NCBI GenBank assembly: GCA_031551125.1
Contig: JAVBOB010000021.1
Span: 3,504 to 67,503 of the forward strand
DNA length: 64,000 bases
DNA from: JAIRNF01 sp031551125
Lineage (GTDB): Bacteria > Bacteroidota > Bacteroidia > Bacteroidales > UBA932
Direction: 5' to 3'
This document shows positions 40,850 through 49,585 of this stretch, piece after piece (positions within the stretch are counted from its first letter, which is position 1; every line of letters starts with the position of its first letter). The notes beneath the pieces were generated by a model. That model saw only the letters and a program-made list of their open reading frames with translations. It ran no database searches and was not told the origin of the DNA. A program made the position numbers and the translations under genes.

Positions 40850-42808
40850 TCACCTTTCGTATTCTTCAATCATTTGCAAAATTCTCATCAGCTCACCAAT
40901 ACTCCACGCTTGTGATATGCAGCCGTTGGGTTGCTGGGGAGGGTCACCGTCGTACACCTCCGAAACGGAACCTATACCATATAGTGTAATATCTTCTTCA
41001 AAGCTACTTGCAATTTCTTTTGCGGTAGCAATAAATGCTTTTCCGTAGAGCTTAAAGTTTGCCTCAACGTAGTGCCCCAGTAACCATGGCCAAACCGTAC
41101 CTTGGTGATAGGCGCTGTCTCGCGTGGCTTGGTCTCCCTCATACCGTCCCTGATAAAGTGGATTTTTGGGTGATAGTGTACGCAGACCTTTTGCCGTAAG
41201 CAGCTCGCGTTTTACCGCGTTCAATACTTTTTCCTTAACCTCATCGCTAATGGGGCTGTAGGGAAGTGATGCGGCAAACACTTGGTTGGGGCGGGTAAAT
41301 ATATTTTGTCCGTTACCATCAACGAAATCGGCCAGGTGTTGGCGTTCCTCACACCAAAACGTTGGTAAGTATGATTGGTCTATTAGCTTCGGCAGCTCTT
41401 TCCATGCACTTGTAAAGTGCGTATCTTTATTTTCTTTTGCAAGTGACAGCGTAAAGCAAACGGCGTTGTACCAAAGAGCGTTTATTTCAACGGCGTATCC
41501 GGCACGAGGGGTAACGGGTTTTCCTGCTACTATCGCATCCATCCACGTTAACGCCTTGCCTTTTTCCTCAGACCAAATTAACCCGTTATCGTGCATGCGG
41601 ATGTTGCCGCTTGTTCCTTCACGGTATGATTCCAAGATGGATTTCATTTTCTTTCCGTACAGCTTCCATACTTCGACGGTGTTACCCGTAAAGGCGGCAT
41701 ACTGTTGTATTGCCCAAAAGTACCATAACGGAGCATCAACCGAGTTGTATGCGGCATTGTTGCTTTTTCCGATATTGGGAAACAACCCGTTTTTTAGCTC
41801 GCTTGACATGGTGTCGAGTACATCCTTGCAGGTTTTGGAATCGCCAAAAGCAGCTAATGTAAGCCCGGGCAAGGCGATAAATGTATCTCGTCCCCATCGT
41901 CCAAACCAAGGGTATCCGGCAACTACCTCGGTAGTTTTTCCCCGTTTTACGATAAATTGTGCTGCTGAGTTTTTGAGACAGTCAACATAGCTATTTTTTG
42001 ATGGGCGTATTTCCAGCTCGTTATCAAACCGCTTACGCAAACCAGCCGTAGCCATTTCTTTAAATGCCGCAGAAAAGATAACGCTGTCACCTTGTTTCAT
42101 CGGAATTTCAAAGTAGCCGGGTACAAATAAATCTTCGTGGCAGTCGTAACCGCGACGTTGTTCTTCTATATACTCAATGTTGTAGTACCAGTCTGGCACA
42201 GCAACAAATTCATTCTTTTTGTTGAGCTGCATGAACAGGGTTGGAAAACCCAGATACAGCTTGGTTGAAATACCATTCTCAACAGGCTCGTACTTAGAGT
42301 TGGCAAACAGGTTTGATTTGCTCAGCTGATGAATATTACGGAATGCCAAAAACGGTTTGAGCCGCAGCTTAACCGGTGAGTGCGCTTCGAGCAGCGTGTA
42401 GCGAATAAGCAGCTGATCGTCGTAGTGCATCATCATCAGCTCTTTTTTCAGAACCATGTTTCCTACCTGATAGATGATAGTTGGGGTAGGGTCGTAAGCA
42501 AAGTTGGTAATGTACTTATGCCCCCTTGGTTCGTAGCAACCCGGATACTTGTGTATGCTCAAGTTGAAATTTTCTTTTTGTTGCACTAAGGTTTCGTCCA
42601 GTGACGATAGAATTACGTGGTTTTCACCGCCGAATTCATCAACAGGTACAACCAACAAGCCGTGATATTTACGTGTATTGGAGCAAACAATGGTAGTACT
42701 GAGGTATCCTCCCGCTCTGTTGGTGCTGAGCATTTCGCGGTTTAGCGAATATTCTAGGTTCACTAGCCTGTTTTTATCAAACTTCAGGTATCCCATGTTA
42801 TTGGACAT
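40850..42808 (-). CDS. Glycogen debranching enzyme (amylo-alpha-1,6-glucosidase, GH133)
   Basis: Removes alpha-1,6 branches from glycogen. It has 652 residues. The N-terminal GDE domain covers about 1-250 (LSTNRAGGYLSTTIVCSNTR, KYHGLLVVPVDEFGGENHVI). The C-terminal (alpha/alpha)6 barrel carries GYPWFGRWGRDTFIALPGL, LNALW-type TPRAGYAVEINALWYNAV, and YHQGTVWPWLLGHYVEA. It is cytoplasmic, with no signal peptide. It is the first gene of the minus-strand glycogen cluster; the divergent thioredoxin-fold lipoprotein gene starts 136 bp away. Confidence 0.94.
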   Translation of the reverse strand: MSNNMGYLKFDKNRLVNLEYSLNREMLSTNRAGGYLSTTIVCSNTRKYHGLLVVPVDEFGGENHVILSSLDETLVQQKENFNLSIHKYPGCYEPRGHKYITNFAYDPTPTIIYQVGNMVLKKELMMMHYDDQLLIRYTLLEAHSPVKLRLKPFLAFRNIHQLSKSNLFANSKYEPVENGISTKLYLGFPTLFMQLNKKNEFVAVPDWYYNIEYIEEQRRGYDCHEDLFVPGYFEIPMKQGDSVIFSAAFKEMATAGLRKRFDNELEIRPSKNSYVDCLKNSAAQFIVKRGKTTEVVAGYPWFGRWGRDTFIALPGLTLAAFGDSKTCKDVLDTMSSELKNGLFPNIGKSNNAAYNSVDAPLWYFWAIQQYAAFTGNTVEVWKLYGKKMKSILESYREGTSGNIRMHDNGLIWSEEKGKALTWMDAIVAGKPVTPRAGYAVEINALWYNAVCFTLSLAKENKDTHFTSAWKELPKLIDQSYLPTFWCEERQHLADFVDGNGQNIFTRPNQVFAASLPYSPISDEVKEKVLNAVKRELLTAKGLRTLSPKNPLYQGRYEGDQATRDSAYHQGTVWPWLLGHYVEANFKLYGKAFIATAKEIASSFEEDITLYGIGSVSEVYDGDPPQQPNGCISQAWSIGELMRILQMIEEYER

Positions 42809-42887
42809 TAGAGATGTTAATATAGAGTTAGGAAGTAAACGCTATAAAGATACAAAATGTTTTGCTTGTATTAGCAAAATATTCGCT

Positions 42888-42895
42888 TATTTTTG
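42888..42895 (+). promoter_or_regulatory. -7 element for the thioredoxin-fold lipoprotein gene
   Basis: TATTTTTG matches TAnnTTTG, 49 bp before the ATG at 42944, in the divergent gap with the debranching enzyme gene. The minus-strand gene has a weaker candidate (TATCTTTA) near 42845-42852. Confidence 0.4.
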
Positions 42896-42943
42896 TTGTC
42901 TGAATAGCGGCTTTTTTGTATCTTAACTTTAAAATAGAGTTTT

Positions 42944-44110
42944 ATGCTTGTAAAATCAAGGCTTGTAGCGATACTATCATTTTTTGCCATTCCTCTTTTC
43001 TTACTCTCGTGTGGCGAAAAAAATTCTGCATCCATTAAAGGTTTGGCAGAAGAAATAAAGGATAAAACAATCTACCTTGAGCGGATAGAGCCCTCTCGAA
43101 GCAAGCTGGTAGATTCTGCGAAGGCAGACGGCAACGGACGGTTTACCTTTACGCTAAAGTTTGAAGCTGATGAGCCTTCTTTTGTCGTTCTTAAGACCGA
43201 CTCGTTGGTTTTGGCTACCTTGCTGCTGGAAAAAGGAGAGAAGGTTAACTTCTCATACGCAAATGCGACATATCAGGTAGAGGGGTCGGAGGGCTCAAGC
43301 TTGGTTAAGGAGCTAAACGATAGAATGGCGAAAACCATTCATCGGCAGGATTCAGTAGTAAAAAAAATATCGGAGGAGTACAATGTTGCGCCACATGATA
43401 CTACCTTGGCTAAGCTACGCCGCTCAGTAAATAAGCTGTTTGTTGACCAAAAACGGGCAAACATTCGTTTTATTGTTGAGCACTCCAAATCGTTTGCGTC
43501 CATTATGGCCATTTACCAACAGCTGCCTAATAACCTTGCTCTTTTTGGTCGTAAAGATGATATTCCCTACTTCCAGCTATTGGTTGACTCATTGCAGCAG
43601 GTTTATCCTAAAGCGGCCTACCTTGCTTTTCTGAAAACAGACCTTGAGAAGCTGAAAAAAGATGTAGAGCTACAAACGATGTTAGATAAGGCCGATGTAG
43701 CAGAGGGTACTCCCGATATATCATTACCTGATAAAAATGGGAAAGAGGTTGCTTTATCGTCGCTTAGAGGAAATATAGTGTTGCTTTATTTCTGGGCTTC
43801 TGCAATGGAAGGAAGCCAGCTGGATAACCGTGAGCTGATAAACATATATAATAAGTATAGCGCCAAAGGATTTACCATATACCAAGTATCGTTGGATACG
43901 GAACGGGCTAAGTGGATTAAGCAAGTTGAAGTGCAAGAGCTACCTTGGATAAACGTTTGCGATGGAGGCGGCTTAAGCTCGTACGCTGTTCGTGTGTATA
44001 ACGTACAGGCTCTTCCGGCCAGCTACCTTATTGGAAAGAACGGAGAGATAATCGGGAAAAATTTATTTGACAAGGAGCTGGAGAAAAAGCTAGCGGAAGT
44101 GTGTAGGTAA
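42944..44110 (+). CDS. TlpA/AhpC-type thioredoxin-fold lipoprotein lacking the CxxC site
   Basis: A 388-residue envelope lipoprotein. The lipobox is LLSC, with Cys23 as the lipidated residue. Residues of about 25-130 look like the DUF4369 domain often found before Bacteroidetes thiol-disulfide oxidoreductases. A helical middle part follows. From about 250 comes the thioredoxin fold (GTPDISLPDKNGKEVALSSL, LPWINVCDGGG, LPASYLIGKNGEIIGKNL). The position where relatives have WCxxC reads FWASAMEGSQLDN, with no Cys at all. It probably cannot act as a thiol oxidoreductase and may be a binding or scaffolding relative. Confidence 0.85.
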   Translation: MLVKSRLVAILSFFAIPLFLLSCGEKNSASIKGLAEEIKDKTIYLERIEPSRSKLVDSAKADGNGRFTFTLKFEADEPSFVVLKTDSLVLATLLLEKGEKVNFSYANATYQVEGSEGSSLVKELNDRMAKTIHRQDSVVKKISEEYNVAPHDTTLAKLRRSVNKLFVDQKRANIRFIVEHSKSFASIMAIYQQLPNNLALFGRKDDIPYFQLLVDSLQQVYPKAAYLAFLKTDLEKLKKDVELQTMLDKADVAEGTPDISLPDKNGKEVALSSLRGNIVLLYFWASAMEGSQLDNRELINIYNKYSAKGFTIYQVSLDTERAKWIKQVEVQELPWINVCDGGGLSSYAVRVYNVQALPASYLIGKNGEIIGKNLFDKELEKKLAEVCR

Positions 44111-44119
44111 TACAAAGTT

Positions 44120-44174
44120 CGTCATTGCGAGGCGTTTTATGCCGAAGCAATCTGCTTAATAGGTGAGAATGACG
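44120..44174. repeat. R2-type inverted repeat (copy 4, shortened)
   Basis: CGTCATTGCGAGG on the left and GAATGACG on the right enclose GCCGAAGCAATCTGC. It lies between the lipoprotein gene and lpxH. Confidence 0.65.
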
Positions 44175-44196
44175 TACTATAATTAGTGATAACAAA

Positions 44197-44961
44197 TTGA
44201 TGACCAACAAAAAAATATACTTTGCATCAGATATCCATTTGGGGCTGTGTGCCGAGAAACGTTCTTATCGCATAGACCGTGTATTTGCAGGCTGGCTGAA
44301 CGAAATAGCAGCCGATGCGGAGGCTATATATATAGTTGGCGACTTGTTCGATTTTTGGTTTGAATATAAAAAGGTAGTTCCAAAAGGTTTTGCCCGTGTG
44401 TTGGGTAAGCTGGCCGAACTGGCTGATGCGGGTGTTGAAATACATATATTTCCGGGTAACCACGATATGTGGATGTTTGGCTATTTGGAAGAGGAGCTGG
44501 GTGCTATTGTTCATCATAAGCAACCATACGAGGTAACGCTTTGCGGCAAACGTTTTTTTATAGCCCATGGTGATGGGCTGGGCGTGGGCGACAGAAGCTA
44601 TAAGCTACTTCGTCGTTTCTTTACCAGCCGCTTTTTACAACGCTTGTTTGCCATGCTGCATCCGCGTATAGGAATAGGGCTGGCACATGTATGGTCTAAG
44701 CACAGCCGCTTATCAAAAGGTGTTGCCATTCCATTTAATGGTGCAAGCGAATCACTTTACTGCTTTAGCCAGGATATGCTAAAAAAGCAACATGTTGACT
44801 ATTTTGTTTTCGGCCATCGGCATACACCTTTAATTATAGGCATGGAGCAAAACGCTTCGCTGGTTATTCTTGGCGAGTGGATAGAAGGCTGTGAGTATGC
44901 CGTGTTTGACGGGGAGAAGCTGGAGTTGAAAAAGTACGAAACGCTAGACATTAATCGTTAG
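44197..44961 (+). CDS. lpxH: UDP-2,3-diacylglucosamine diphosphatase
   Basis: Calcineurin-like metallophosphoesterase that hydrolyses UDP-2,3-diacylglucosamine to lipid X in lipid A synthesis. It has 254 residues. Metal motifs in order are FASDIHLGLC, GDLFDFWFEY, PGNHDMWM, IAHGDGLGVGD and FGHRHTPLI. It is a peripheral inner-membrane enzyme. The length and DFWFEY block fit LpxH-type Bacteroidetes proteins. The gene stands alone; an R2 repeat precedes it and R1 copy E follows. Confidence 0.9.
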   Translation: MMTNKKIYFASDIHLGLCAEKRSYRIDRVFAGWLNEIAADAEAIYIVGDLFDFWFEYKKVVPKGFARVLGKLAELADAGVEIHIFPGNHDMWMFGYLEEELGAIVHHKQPYEVTLCGKRFFIAHGDGLGVGDRSYKLLRRFFTSRFLQRLFAMLHPRIGIGLAHVWSKHSRLSKGVAIPFNGASESLYCFSQDMLKKQHVDYFVFGHRHTPLIIGMEQNASLVILGEWIEGCEYAVFDGEKLELKKYETLDINR

Positions 44962-45042
44962 GTGTGGCGGGCAACATAAAAAGAGTAGCCGTTGTGTTAC
45001 TCTTTTTACTTTTGTATTCTGTGCGAGTTAGTACCTTAAATA

Positions 45043-45353
45043 ATAGTTTCTTTGGGAACTGTTTTCTGACAATATAGCAACAGCGTTGAAGCAACCATAG
45101 CCCCGAAGCGGGCTGAATATGAATAACCGCGGGTGCAACCCATGGTACAAGCGGGAGAGTTCGGTTGCGCAGGGAGCACCACCCTTCTTTAGAAAAAGGA
45201 TGGTGCTCCCTGCGCAACCTTGGCTTCAGCCCAGCAACCCCGCATTGCATACGGGGTTATTGTTGTTCAACCCCGCAAGGGGTTGCTTGTAATGGGGCAT
45301 ATAGAGCTGGAGGAAAACGTACATCTCAATATCTTCCGAAGAAGTCTAATGTA
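45043..45353. repeat. R1 composite palindromic element, copy E
   Basis: An about 311-bp element filling most of the 391-bp convergent gap between lpxH and recQ. The left terminal repeat is degenerate (TAGTTTCTTTGGGAACTGTT). The right one is ATATCTTCCGAAGAAGTCTA and ends three bases before the recQ stop codon. Between them are GCCCCGAAGCGGGC, CCGCGGGTGCAACCCATGG, the central 23-bp stem (45163-45219, arms with GCGCAGGGAGCACC), ACCCCGCATTGCATACGGGGT and CAACCCCGCAAGGGGTTG. Confidence 0.85.
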
Positions 45354-47267
45354 CTATTCGTTTTTTGAATGCCAATGCAGGTTAGCCCCATTATCTTGAG
45401 TAAGCTTACCATTATCTAATAACCACCGTGCCACCCTTACCGTTTTTTCGGGAGCAAAGCTTAGCCTGTCTGCCAACACATCAATGGAAAGGGTTTCCTC
45501 CAGCAACACTTTTTTAATTTCTTCCAGAATAAGATTAAATTCGTAGGCGCTAAGTCCCAGCTCATTCCGCTCTTTGCATACATCACACATTCCACAGCGG
45601 TAGGCATCGGTTTCACCAAAGTAGGAGAGGAGAAAAAGGCTGCGGCACTTGCTGGTTGACTGAGCATACTCCAGCATTTTTTCTATACGCGCTTCATACC
45701 GTTGCTTACGGTCGGCGTAGTTTTCCTTTGAAATTCGAAGATTTGCGTCATCTAACCGCTCCTCATTCATAAATAGAATGGGAGTGCGCTTTTTAGGTAT
45801 GTATGAGATAATATGTTGGCGGGAAAGTATTTTCAAATCGTTATATATGCTGTCAATACTCATTCCCGATGCCTTAGCCAATACCTCTTCGTTTATTCTT
45901 ACATAGTCGGAAAACAGACCGCTGTATGCCCGTAATAGTAGCTTAATAAACGCATCAAGTTCGGCATGGTTTACCTGATAGCGGTACAGCTCATCTCGGG
46001 CAATGGAAAACATTACGCGGGATGGATTATTTATTTCGTCAGTCAGCTCCAAGTACCCTTCACGTTGCAAAGCCTGAATGGAGCTGTAGGCCGTAAGTGA
46101 ATGAATTTTGTAGGCTAGCGAAAAATCAATCAAGTTAAAGTCGTAAGCCATTTGCTTTCCTGCCCCAATGGGGATATTAAGAAAGGTACAAAGGGCTTGA
46201 TAAGTTTTTTTTATTGTTTCAATGGGTGGAAACTCAATCCTCATTCGCTGGTTGGCAACCGCTTCGTCTCCATCATTATATAAAAGTACGGCGTATGCTT
46301 TTTTCCCATCACGACCTGCGCGTCCGGCCTCTTGGAAGTACGCTTCAATAGAATCGGGTAAATCCATGTGAACAACGAATCGAACATCTGGCTTATCTAT
46401 CCCCATACCAAATGCGTTGGTTGCCACAATTATGTTAGTTTTTCCTTTGCGCCAGCTATCTTGTTTTAGAGAACGAAGCTCTGTTGCCAACCCCGCGTGG
46501 TAAAAATCGGCGTTGTAGCCGGACTTGTTAAGTAGTTCGGCGAAATCACGTGTTTGTCGGCGGCTACGAACGTACACTATTCCGCATCCTTTTATGCTTT
46601 CAACAATTTTCAGGAGCTGTTTTTGCTTATCTTCCGTTTTACGTACTATATATGCCAAGTTTTTTCGTTCAAAGCTTGTTTTCAGCAGGTTTTTACCTCT
46701 AAACTTCAGCTTAGCCATAATATCGTTGGCCACCTGTGGGGTTGCCGTGGCGGTTAGCGCAATAACGGGTGTGTTGGGAACCAACTCGCGGAGTTCAACA
46801 ACTTTCAGATAGGAGGGACGGAAGTCGTATCCCCATTGAGATATACAGTGAGCTTCGTCAACTGCAATGAGGTTTACATTCATCCGCTGTACGCGTTCCC
46901 TGAATAGCTCCGTACTAATTCGCTCCGGTGACAGGTATAAAAATTTATAATCTCCAAATACACAGTTGGTAAGAGCTATATCAATTTCTGCCATCGTCAT
47001 ACCCGAGTGTACAGCTAATGCCTTAATGCCTTTGCTTCGTAGTGCTTCCACTTGGTCTTTCATAAGGGCAATAAGGGGCGTAATTACAAGGCAAATTCCG
47101 TCTTTTGCAAGGGCCGGAACCTGAAAGGTTATAGACTTTCCACCACCCGTGGGCATTAGGGCGAGGGTATCTTTCCCCTCGGCTACGGAACGTATGATAT
47201 CCTCCTGTAAGGGGCGAAACTCGCTATGCCCCCAAACCTTGAGTAGTATTTCGTGAAAAGTATCCAC
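45354..47267 (-). CDS. recQ: ATP-dependent DNA helicase RecQ
   Basis: 3'-5' DNA helicase of recombination and repair, 637 residues. Helicase motifs are FRPLQEDIIRSVAEG, MPTGGGKSITFQVPAL, VDEAHCISQWGYDFRP, TATATPQV and DLPDSIEAYFQEAGRAGRDG. The RQC zinc Cys cluster is in CRSLFLLSYFGETDAYRCGM followed by CDVC. There is a winged-helix-like C terminus and no obvious HRDC. I chose the GTG at 47267 (giving VDTFHEILLKVWGH, read as Met). The -7 element at 47291-47298 lies inside the longer frame that runs to 47426, and homologues start at this point. Confidence 0.93.
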   Translation of the reverse strand: MDTFHEILLKVWGHSEFRPLQEDIIRSVAEGKDTLALMPTGGGKSITFQVPALAKDGICLVITPLIALMKDQVEALRSKGIKALAVHSGMTMAEIDIALTNCVFGDYKFLYLSPERISTELFRERVQRMNVNLIAVDEAHCISQWGYDFRPSYLKVVELRELVPNTPVIALTATATPQVANDIMAKLKFRGKNLLKTSFERKNLAYIVRKTEDKQKQLLKIVESIKGCGIVYVRSRRQTRDFAELLNKSGYNADFYHAGLATELRSLKQDSWRKGKTNIIVATNAFGMGIDKPDVRFVVHMDLPDSIEAYFQEAGRAGRDGKKAYAVLLYNDGDEAVANQRMRIEFPPIETIKKTYQALCTFLNIPIGAGKQMAYDFNLIDFSLAYKIHSLTAYSSIQALQREGYLELTDEINNPSRVMFSIARDELYRYQVNHAELDAFIKLLLRAYSGLFSDYVRINEEVLAKASGMSIDSIYNDLKILSRQHIISYIPKKRTPILFMNEERLDDANLRISKENYADRKQRYEARIEKMLEYAQSTSKCRSLFLLSYFGETDAYRCGMCDVCKERNELGLSAYEFNLILEEIKKVLLEETLSIDVLADRLSFAPEKTVRVARWLLDNGKLTQDNGANLHWHSKNE

Positions 47268-47290
47268 TTTTTTAGTGCAGGTATATTGTT

Positions 47291-47298
47291 CAAAGGTA
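47291..47298 (-). promoter_or_regulatory. -7 element for recQ (minus strand)
   Basis: Minus-strand TACCTTTG, full match to TAnnTTTG, about 24 bases before the GTG start chosen for recQ. It argues against the 53-residue N-terminal extension. Confidence 0.6.
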
Positions 47299-47413
47299 GG
47301 AAAAATCTTGTAGAGGAACCTTTTTGAAGATTTGAACCAAGTAGTGGGTATTCTATGTAGCTTGCTAACTCGTTGTCTTTTTTCTACTTTTACAATTAAT
47401 TCTTCCGAAACTA

Positions 47414-47444
47414 TTTGGAGATACAAAAAAGATTACTACTTTTG
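47414..47444 (+). promoter_or_regulatory. Complete Bacteroidetes promoter for rplU-rpmA
   Basis: TTTG at 47414-47417, a 19-base spacer, then TACTTTTG at 47437-47444. This is a full match to the Bacteroidetes consensus TTTG-N19-TAnnTTTG, as expected for highly expressed ribosomal protein genes. The leader is about 40 bases. Confidence 0.8.
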
Positions 47445-47491
47445 CGCTCCATTTAATATAAGCGTAATAGTAAAAAACACAAAACAGTTTG

Positions 47492-47800
47492 ATGTACGCA
47501 ATTGTAGAAATAGCAGGTCAACAGTTTAAAGTTGAGAAAGATCAGAAGCTTTTTGTTCACCGTCTAGGGGCCGAAGAAGGCGCATCCCTAAGCTTCGATA
47601 AAGTACTGCTGATAGATAATGACGGTAAGGTACAGATTGGCACACCTACAGTACAAGCGGCCAAAGTTAACGTTAAGGTACTAAAGCACCTGAAAGGCGA
47701 AAAGGTAATCGTTTTCAAGAAAAAACGCAGAAAAGGTTACGCCGTTAAGAACGGTCATCGCCAGTATCTTACTCAGGTTCAGGTTGAAAGTATTGCATAA
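47492..47800 (+). CDS. rplU: 50S ribosomal protein L21
   Basis: Large-subunit ribosomal protein of 102 residues. MYAIVEIAGQQFKVEKDQKL is the standard L21 start. KVLKHLKGEKVIVFKKKRRK and the end GHRQYLTQVQVESIA are diagnostic. The ATG at 47492 is preferred to the TTG codon directly before it. rpmA follows 21 bp downstream, the near-universal L21-L27 pair. Confidence 0.98.
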   Translation: MYAIVEIAGQQFKVEKDQKLFVHRLGAEEGASLSFDKVLLIDNDGKVQIGTPTVQAAKVNVKVLKHLKGEKVIVFKKKRRKGYAVKNGHRQYLTQVQVESIA

Positions 47801-47821
47801 CGCTAAAAATTCTAAGAAAAC

Positions 47822-48079
47822 ATGGCACATAAAAAAGGAGTCGGTAGTTCAAGGAACGGTAGAGAGTCTCATAGCAAGCGACTTGGCGTAAAGCTTTTTG
47901 GCGGTCAAGTTGCTAAGGCCGGCAATATCTTAGTTCGTCAAAGAGGAACCGTACACAATCCGGGTGAGAATGTTGGCATAGGTAAGGATCATACTCTTTT
48001 TGCCCTTATTGACGGAACCGTTACATTCAGAAAAAAAGCAAACAATAAGTCTTACGTATCAGTTACTCCCTTGAACTAA
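47822..48079 (+). CDS. rpmA: 50S ribosomal protein L27
   Basis: Large-subunit protein of 85 residues near the peptidyl-transferase centre. MAHKKGVGSSRNGRESHSKR followed by LGVKLFGGQ is diagnostic, with GNILVRQRGTVHNPGENVGI in the middle. No N-terminal cleavage extension is present. Transcription likely ends at the hairpin at 48103-48143. Confidence 0.98.
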   Translation: MAHKKGVGSSRNGRESHSKRLGVKLFGGQVAKAGNILVRQRGTVHNPGENVGIGKDHTLFALIDGTVTFRKKANNKSYVSVTPLN

Positions 48080-48102
48080 GGCTTATTCGTAAAGAAATTA
48101 TA

Positions 48103-48143
48103 ATTCCCTTGGATGTACCTTCGGTATATTCAAGGGATTTTTT
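48103..48143 (+). terminator. Intrinsic terminator after rpmA
   Basis: TCCCTTGGATGTACC pairs with GGTATATTCAAGGGA around TTC, with two mismatched positions, and is followed by a run of T. Confidence 0.8.
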
Positions 48144-48179
48144 AATTTTGTAAATTAATCAGAAGATACTAGAGTAAAG

Positions 48180-48262
48180 AACAAGGATAAAAGACAAATA
48201 TCTTTTGTTGTCCTTAGTCTTTTATCTTTGTTCTATTATCCCTTCTCCTTGCTCTTTGTTCC
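48180..48262. repeat. R3-type inverted repeat (copy 6)
   Basis: AAAGAACAAGGATAAAAGAC on the left and GTCTTTTATCTTTGTTCT on the right form the best-matched R3 stem in the window. It sits between rpmA and serS, about 20 bp before the serS start. Confidence 0.7.
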
Positions 48263-48280
48263 ACCGTTAATATAACATAG

Positions 48281-49549
48281 ATGCTTACCATTAAACAAAT
48301 TCGTGATAACAGCGATTTAGTTATTGCCCGCCTAGCCGTAAAGGGTACTCAGGCGCAAGATATTATTAAAGAAATTATTGCACTGGACGATAGCCGCAAG
48401 TCAACACAAGCAGAGTTGGACGGTAATTTGGCCGAACAGAACGTTCTTGCTAAGGAAATAGGAGCGTTGCTAAAGCAAGGAAAAAAGGATGAGGCTGAGG
48501 TTGCCAAACAAAAAACGGCAGCTTGCAAGGAGCTATCCAAACAGCTGGAAGGAAAGCTAACCGATATAGAGGCTGAGCTGAATGCCAAGCTAGTACAACT
48601 CCCTAACCTTCCTCATACATCGGTTCCTCAAGGTCGTTCGGCAGAGGATAACCAGCTTGTACGCGAGGGCGGAAGTAAACCTCAGCTGAGCGTAAAGCAA
48701 CCGCATTGGGACTTGGCAAAGCAATATGATATAATAGATTTTGAGCTGGGTGTTAAGCTTACGGGGGCAGGATTTCCCGTATATAAGGGGCAAGGCGCTA
48801 AGCTACAACGCGCGCTAATTTCGTTCTTTATAGATGAGAACACAGCTGCCGGTTATACTGAAGTGCAACCGCCGCTAATGGTAAATGAGGCTTCCGGTTT
48901 TGGTACAGGTCAGCTACCCGATAAGGAAGGGCAGATGTACCACGTAGGTATTGATAACTTCTACCTTATACCTACTGCAGAGGTTCCGGTAACCAACATA
49001 TTCAGAGATGTTATTCTCAATGAGTCGGAACTGCCTGTGAGGTTAACGGCATACACACCATGCTTCCGTCGTGAGGCAGGCTCGTATGGAAAAGATGTAC
49101 GCGGGTTAAACCGCTTACACCAGTTTGATAAGGTGGAAATAGTGCAAATTGCTCACCCCGATGTTTCGTATGACGCGCTGGAGGGAATGGTAGCCCATGT
49201 GGAGAGCCTTGTAAAGAAGCTGGAGCTACCTTACCGTATACTAAGGTTGTGTGGGGGTGATATGAGCTTCACTTCTGCACTTACATACGACTTTGAGGTG
49301 TACTCTGCAGCACAGGAGCGTTGGCTGGAGGTTAGCTCCGTATCCAACTTTGAATCATTCCAAGCGAATCGGTTAAAGCTTCGTTACCGTGGAGAGGATA
49401 AGAAACCGCAGCTCGCACATACGCTTAACGGTAGCTCGTTAGCCTTACCCCGTATTGTTGCGGCTCTTTTGGAAAACAACCAAACAGCTGAAGGAATACG
49501 AGTACCTAAAGCATTACAAGCCTATACCGGCTTTGAAATGATAAAGTAA
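48281..49549 (+). CDS. serS: Seryl-tRNA synthetase
   Basis: Class II aminoacyl-tRNA synthetase charging tRNA-Ser, 422 residues. The N-terminal coiled-coil arm (about 25-105) binds the tRNA long variable arm. Motif 2 is in YTPCFRREAGSYGKDVRGL and motif 3 in NGSSLALPRIVAALLENNQ. TAEVPVTN is the serine-site segment. The start MLTIKQIRDNSDLVIARLAV is standard. Confidence 0.97.
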   Translation: MLTIKQIRDNSDLVIARLAVKGTQAQDIIKEIIALDDSRKSTQAELDGNLAEQNVLAKEIGALLKQGKKDEAEVAKQKTAACKELSKQLEGKLTDIEAELNAKLVQLPNLPHTSVPQGRSAEDNQLVREGGSKPQLSVKQPHWDLAKQYDIIDFELGVKLTGAGFPVYKGQGAKLQRALISFFIDENTAAGYTEVQPPLMVNEASGFGTGQLPDKEGQMYHVGIDNFYLIPTAEVPVTNIFRDVILNESELPVRLTAYTPCFRREAGSYGKDVRGLNRLHQFDKVEIVQIAHPDVSYDALEGMVAHVESLVKKLELPYRILRLCGGDMSFTSALTYDFEVYSAAQERWLEVSSVSNFESFQANRLKLRYRGEDKKPQLAHTLNGSSLALPRIVAALLENNQTAEGIRVPKALQAYTGFEMIK

Positions 49550-49585
49550 TAGCATCTAATTAAAACTAAAAACATAAAACAGACA

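Noticed and set aside
41286..41990. 234-residue plus-strand frame
   Set aside because: It lies fully antisense within the debranching enzyme gene and has no recognisable domain.
47268..47426. 53-residue N-terminal extension of recQ
   Set aside because: It contains the minus-strand -7 element at 47291-47298 and unlike sequence; the GTG at 47267 fits family length better.
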